From: Bifidobacterium breve
GTDB lineage: Bacteria; Actinomycetota; Actinomycetes; S36-B12
Length of the DNA stretch: 44,697 bases
Reading direction: 5' to 3'
Assembly (NCBI GenBank): GCA_945900705.1
Contig: CAMDKJ010000003.1
Location: forward strand, 1 to 44,697
The notes below the pieces were generated by a model. It ran no database searches and was not told the DNA's origin. It saw nothing but the letters and a program-made list of their open reading frames with translations. Below are positions 41,769-44,697 of this stretch, piece by piece. Position numbers and translations under genes: made by a program. Positions within the stretch are counted from its first letter, which is position 1; the number at the start of each line of letters is the position of its first letter.

Positions 41769-41972
41769 ATGGCAACCGCGAAGACACCCAAGACCCCCCA
41801 GACTCCCGACCCAAATGACCCAAAGGAGCGCTTCCGTTTGGCACTTGAGGCCAAGAACAAGAAGGGTGGGCACTCGGGCGCCGACCGCGATGCCGACACT
41901 GGCGGGGTCAAGGACGAATCAAGTAAAGCCGGCGGTAAGCGCGAGCACCGGCGCAAGAGCGGGTCAAGTTAA
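41769..41972 (+). CDS. DUF5302 family small protein
   Basis: 67 residues, highly charged. Motif KERFRLALEAKNKK in the middle and a basic end KREHRRKSG, typical of the actinobacterial DUF5302 family. Probably disordered outside one short helix. No function is known. Its 3' end faces the lactate dehydrogenase gene, nine bases away. Confidence 0.75.
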   Translation: MATAKTPKTPQTPDPNDPKERFRLALEAKNKKGGHSGADRDADTGGVKDESSKAGGKREHRRKSGSS

Positions 41973-41981
41973 ATCAGCACC

Positions 41982-43202
41982 CTAATTTTGGCTTCGTATC
42001 CTGACGCTCCCGGGATCTAGCTCACTGATACTGCGCGCGCCTAACAGCGCCATCGTTGTGCGAATCTCTTGTTGCAGGATGTCGACGGCGCGCTGTGCGC
42101 CAGCCTGCCCTCCAGCCATCAATCCATAAAGATACGCCCGGCCAATAAGCACCGCATCGGCTCCGAGTGCCACCGCCGCAACCACATCGCCACCAGTTAG
42201 CACACCACCGTCGATGAAAACTGCGACATGCCCACCGACCGCCGCCTTTACTTGTGGGAGTTGCTCAAGTGGCACCGGGGCTCGATCTAGTTGTCGGCCG
42301 CCGTGATTCGAAAGGACAATGCCGTCAACCCCCAGGTCGGCTAGCAATTTCGCATCAGCAACCGACTGAACCCCTTTGACGACCAGTTTGCCGGGCCAAG
42401 TCTCACGGGCCCAAGTGACATCGGCCGGAGTCAACGATGGGTCAAATACTTTGTTCATTAGGTCGGCGACCGTGCCTTCTGAACTTCTAAACGTTGCAAA
42501 CTCCAGTGGCTCGGTGGTCAGCACGTTGAACCACCAACTCGGGTACCGAGACATATTGGCCAGTGTCGACAGCGACAGCTTTGGTGGGACGGTTAAGCCA
42601 TTTCGGATATCGCGATTACGTATCCCTGCTACCGGAGCGTCCACTGTGAGCATCAAGGTGTCGTAGCCGGCAGCCGCCGCCCGTTCGAGCAAGCCTGTGC
42701 GCAGGCTGCGGTCGCGCATTAGATAGATCTGAAACCACCGTCGTGCAGTTGGCACCGCGCTCGCCAAATCCTCGATGGAGGTGGTACCAAGGGTGGAAAG
42801 GCAGTACGGGATGCCGATGCCTGCTGCCATCGCTGCCACCGCCGGCTCACCAGCGTGGTGCATCATCCGGGTGAAACCTGTCGGCGCCAGCACGATGGGT
42901 AATGCGCTTACGGCTCCAAGAATTTCAGTGCTGGTGTCGAGGTTCGACACATCGCGCAGCACTCGTGGTTCGAACTCCAGACGGCCAAATACCTCACGGG
43001 CCCGCGTAAGCGCTAACTCGTCACCGGCGGCACCATCGGTATAGTCAAATACCGCCGCTGGCGTATGTCGTTTGGCTAATGAACGTAGATCCCAGATATT
43101 CGCCGCGCGCGCCAGAGCGTGAGCCCGTCGATTCGTGAATGGGTTTTCGGTACCAAGCAGGGGCTTAACCTCATGCCACCTCGGCAACCGGCGGGTGGTC
43201 AT
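41982..43202 (-). CDS. lldD: FMN-dependent L-lactate dehydrogenase / alpha-hydroxy acid dehydrogenase
   Basis: 406 residues, FMN-binding TIM barrel. The N-terminal RRLPRWHEVKPLLG and FDYTDGAAGDELA precede PTGFTRMMHH. The catalytic His300 and Arg303 lie in VLSNHGGRQLDRAP, and the phosphate-binding segment is GADAVLIGRAYLYGLMAGG. The pattern follows Mycobacterium LldD2 closely, so L-lactate to pyruvate with electrons to the quinone pool is the best guess. Other 2-hydroxy acids remain possible. Confidence 0.9.
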   Translation of the reverse strand: MTTRRLPRWHEVKPLLGTENPFTNRRAHALARAANIWDLRSLAKRHTPAAVFDYTDGAAGDELALTRAREVFGRLEFEPRVLRDVSNLDTSTEILGAVSALPIVLAPTGFTRMMHHAGEPAVAAMAAGIGIPYCLSTLGTTSIEDLASAVPTARRWFQIYLMRDRSLRTGLLERAAAAGYDTLMLTVDAPVAGIRNRDIRNGLTVPPKLSLSTLANMSRYPSWWFNVLTTEPLEFATFRSSEGTVADLMNKVFDPSLTPADVTWARETWPGKLVVKGVQSVADAKLLADLGVDGIVLSNHGGRQLDRAPVPLEQLPQVKAAVGGHVAVFIDGGVLTGGDVVAAVALGADAVLIGRAYLYGLMAGGQAGAQRAVDILQQEIRTTMALLGARSISELDPGSVRIRSQN

Positions 43203-43231
43203 GGCGCCCCCTGAATGAAGCTTGGATTTAC

Positions 43232-44194
43232 CTAGCGACGCGCAGTCGCCGGGATCTGCCCCATCCTACCTGCTTGGAAATCTTCGATAGCGGTATTGAT
43301 CTCGTCTTTGGTATTCATTACAAATGGGCCGTGGTGCGCGATCGGCTCACCAATGGGCTTGCCGCCGAGTATTAACACCTCAAGGGTCGGGGATTTTGAA
43401 TCCTGTTTGGCATCGGCTGCGAAAGTGATCGCATCGCCTGCACCGAAGTCCACTAACTGGCCTTCACCAAAAGCCACGTTTTCGACGCCGGCAGATCCGC
43501 GACCTGATAGTGCGTAGACCATTGCATTAAAGCTTCGGTTCCAAGGGAGCGAAACCTTGGCCCCTGGCTGCACAGTTGCATGCGCATAAGTTATCGGCGT
43601 CCAGGTGATCCCCGGCCCAGAAATCCCGCCGAGCTCACCGGCAATGATGCGCACCAACGCGCCGCCGTCGTGACTTGCCGCCAATGCCACCGAAGACGCT
43701 GAAATATCTTGATATCTAGGTGCTGTCATCTTCAGTTCAGCAGGTAAGTTCACCCATAACTGCACACCGTGAAAAAGTCCGCCGGAGTTAACCAGAGCTT
43801 CCGGTGGGGTCTCAATATGAAGCAGGCCCGACCCCGCCGTCATCCACTGGGTAGAACCGTCAGAGATGAGGCCACCTCCACCGGCGGTGTCTTGATGTTC
43901 GAAGGCGCCATCAACTATGTAGGTGACGGTCTCAAAACCGCGGTGGGGATGCCAAGGAGTGCCTTTGGGTTCACCCGCACCCCACTCGACCGCTCCCATT
44001 TGGTCTAGGAGCAAGAACGGGTCTGAATCGCGAAGTGACATTCGACCCGGGAAGGGCCGGCGTACCGGAAATCCTTCACCCTCAAAGGTCGCAAGTGCGG
44101 TCACTATCCGATTCACCGGACGCAGCACCGCGGTGGCATCGGGTGCGCCAATGCGCGCAAGCACCAAAACATCAGCGACAGTGACAGCAGGCAC
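43232..44194 (-). CDS. Pirin family protein
   Basis: 320 residues, two cupin domains. Metal ligands of the N-terminal cupin are His82 and His84 (WHPHRGFETVTY), His126 and Glu128 (GLLHIETP). The C-terminal segment HGPFVMNTKDEI is also typical. Bacterial pirins act as quercetinase-like enzymes or regulators, usually in redox stress; which applies here is open. The start is GTG at 44194 with GGGAG just upstream. A promoter with an overlapping palindrome precedes it. Confidence 0.9.
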   Translation of the reverse strand: MPAVTVADVLVLARIGAPDATAVLRPVNRIVTALATFEGEGFPVRRPFPGRMSLRDSDPFLLLDQMGAVEWGAGEPKGTPWHPHRGFETVTYIVDGAFEHQDTAGGGGLISDGSTQWMTAGSGLLHIETPPEALVNSGGLFHGVQLWVNLPAELKMTAPRYQDISASSVALAASHDGGALVRIIAGELGGISGPGITWTPITYAHATVQPGAKVSLPWNRSFNAMVYALSGRGSAGVENVAFGEGQLVDFGAGDAITFAADAKQDSKSPTLEVLILGGKPIGEPIAHHGPFVMNTKDEINTAIEDFQAGRMGQIPATARR

Positions 44195-44210
44195 GGATGA
44201 CTCCCTTGAG

Positions 44211-44253
44211 TAGTTGAGTTTTCAACTATATCCTCAAAGGGCCGTAAGTGCAA
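44211..44253 (-). promoter_or_regulatory. Pirin promoter with overlapping operator palindrome
   Basis: On the minus strand a -35-like TTGCAC (44248-44253) and a -10 TATAGT (44225-44230) are 17 bp apart. The -10 is overlapped by a perfect dyad TAGTTGA-AAAC-TCAACTA (44211-44228). A looser outer dyad, CCCTTTGAG with CTCAAGGG, surrounds it. The arrangement fits repression by a dimeric regulator such as the MarR or HxlR type. The regulator is not in the window. Confidence 0.6.
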
Positions 44254-44343
44254 GGTGCGCCGGGCTAACTCCTCGGTCTAGGTTTCATCACCAACATCTG
44301 GCTGCCGAAGCGCGCCACCGATCTGCTACGCATCAACAGCACC

Positions 44344-44469
44344 TTACGCATCAAACACATCACAAGCCACAACTTTCGTTCCTTCACCTGCCAAGCTAAA
44401 GCTGTCGGCCGCGCCAAGGCGAGGTGGGCCACCGGTGACGATGGCTACCTTGCCTTCCAACTTTCCCAT
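44344..44469 (-). pseudogene. Short-chain dehydrogenase/reductase (SDR), N-terminal fragment
   Basis: 41 codons from ATG 44469: MGKLEGKVAIVTGG, PPRLGAADSFSLAGEG, TKVVACDVFDA, then TAA at 44344-44346. This is the start of a Rossmann SDR (coenzyme-binding TGxxxGxG, here TGGPPRLG with the central Gly lost, and the acidic CDV that closes strand 2). A complete SDR has about 250 residues; no SDR sequence follows. It is probably a decayed gene cut off at the pirin promoter. Confidence 0.65.
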
Positions 44470-44697
44470 AATAACCCCCCGTCGAAATCCCGATATCTCT
44501 TGCAAAATAAGGCTTTTTTCTACCTGATGTCATGGGGATTAGGTCATACCCACTCATGACCACTCATAACCAAACTACGCAGCGGAAGTGGTCGCCAGCG
44601 AAAATTAATCCAAGTTCGCGGCCAATTCTTTGGTGGTCGATGTGCTGGCGTGACAAATGTTAAACGTGGTGCAACAAATAAAAATATTTTTAAAATA
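44470..44697. other. Terminal non-coding stretch
   Basis: No gene recognised. It contains two adjacent 10-bp direct repeats CACTCATGAC/CACTCATAAC (44551-44570) upstream of the SDR fragment, possibly an old regulatory site, and an A/T-rich end from about 44670. Confidence 0.5.

Overview
The window comes from the chromosome of an actinobacterium of moderate GC content. The evidence is the mycobacterial/streptomycete gene order argS-lysA-hom-thrC-thrB-rho-rpmE-prfA-prmC-sua5-glyA-wecA-atpIBEF(FH)AGDC, a NucS mismatch endonuclease, a MeaA-type mutase, an Asp-type MurA and a c subunit almost identical to that of Mycobacterium. I cannot name the genus. A planktonic lineage is possible but not shown.

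Layout. Positions 1-1532 hold the 3' part of a membrane O-acyltransferase fused to an SGNH esterase-like domain. Positions 1533-3676 are a repeat array and the most unusual part of the window. It has five diverged copies of a module on the minus strand, each with a Shine-Dalgarno site, a conserved 39-codon block (MPN... to ...GIGGTLNPS), an unrelated short Cys-containing tail and a stop. Four copies are followed by conserved hairpins that look like terminators. Two copies also carry an upstream element that can fold like a tRNA. From 3677 to 10426 lie two alpha/beta hydrolases, a small zinc-finger-like protein, a duplicated 3-hydroxyacyl-CoA dehydrogenase, NucS, the B12-dependent mutase MeaA and a small DUF2007-like membrane protein. 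MurA and a cob(I)alamin adenosyltransferase follow, divergently arranged.

Positions 12364-20302 contain the complete F-type ATP synthase operon, with a b subunit plus a b-delta fusion (AtpFH). Positions 20412-34631 are a long minus-strand block for envelope lipid-linked sugar synthesis (WecA), one-carbon metabolism (GlyA), translation (Sua5, PrmC, RF1, L31, ArgS), termination (Rho), threonine synthesis (Hom, ThrC, ThrB) and lysine synthesis (LysA). The right arm (34632-44697) is more mixed. It holds a cold-shock gene with a structured leader, a YihY/BrkB protein, a CDF metal exporter, tRNA-Arg(CCG), an SMR exporter, a YhhQ queuosine-precursor importer, a secreted FmdA-type amidase homologue, tRNA-guanine transglycosylase, a lipoprotein, DUF5302, L-lactate dehydrogenase and a pirin with a palindromic operator. 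It ends in a broken SDR gene.

Functional links seen: MeaA needs adenosylcobalamin, which the nearby adenosyltransferase can supply. YhhQ and Tgt, close together without de novo queuosine genes, suggest salvage. PrmC methylates the RF1 encoded beside it. Gene boundaries were read by eye, and family names rest on recognised motifs rather than database searches.
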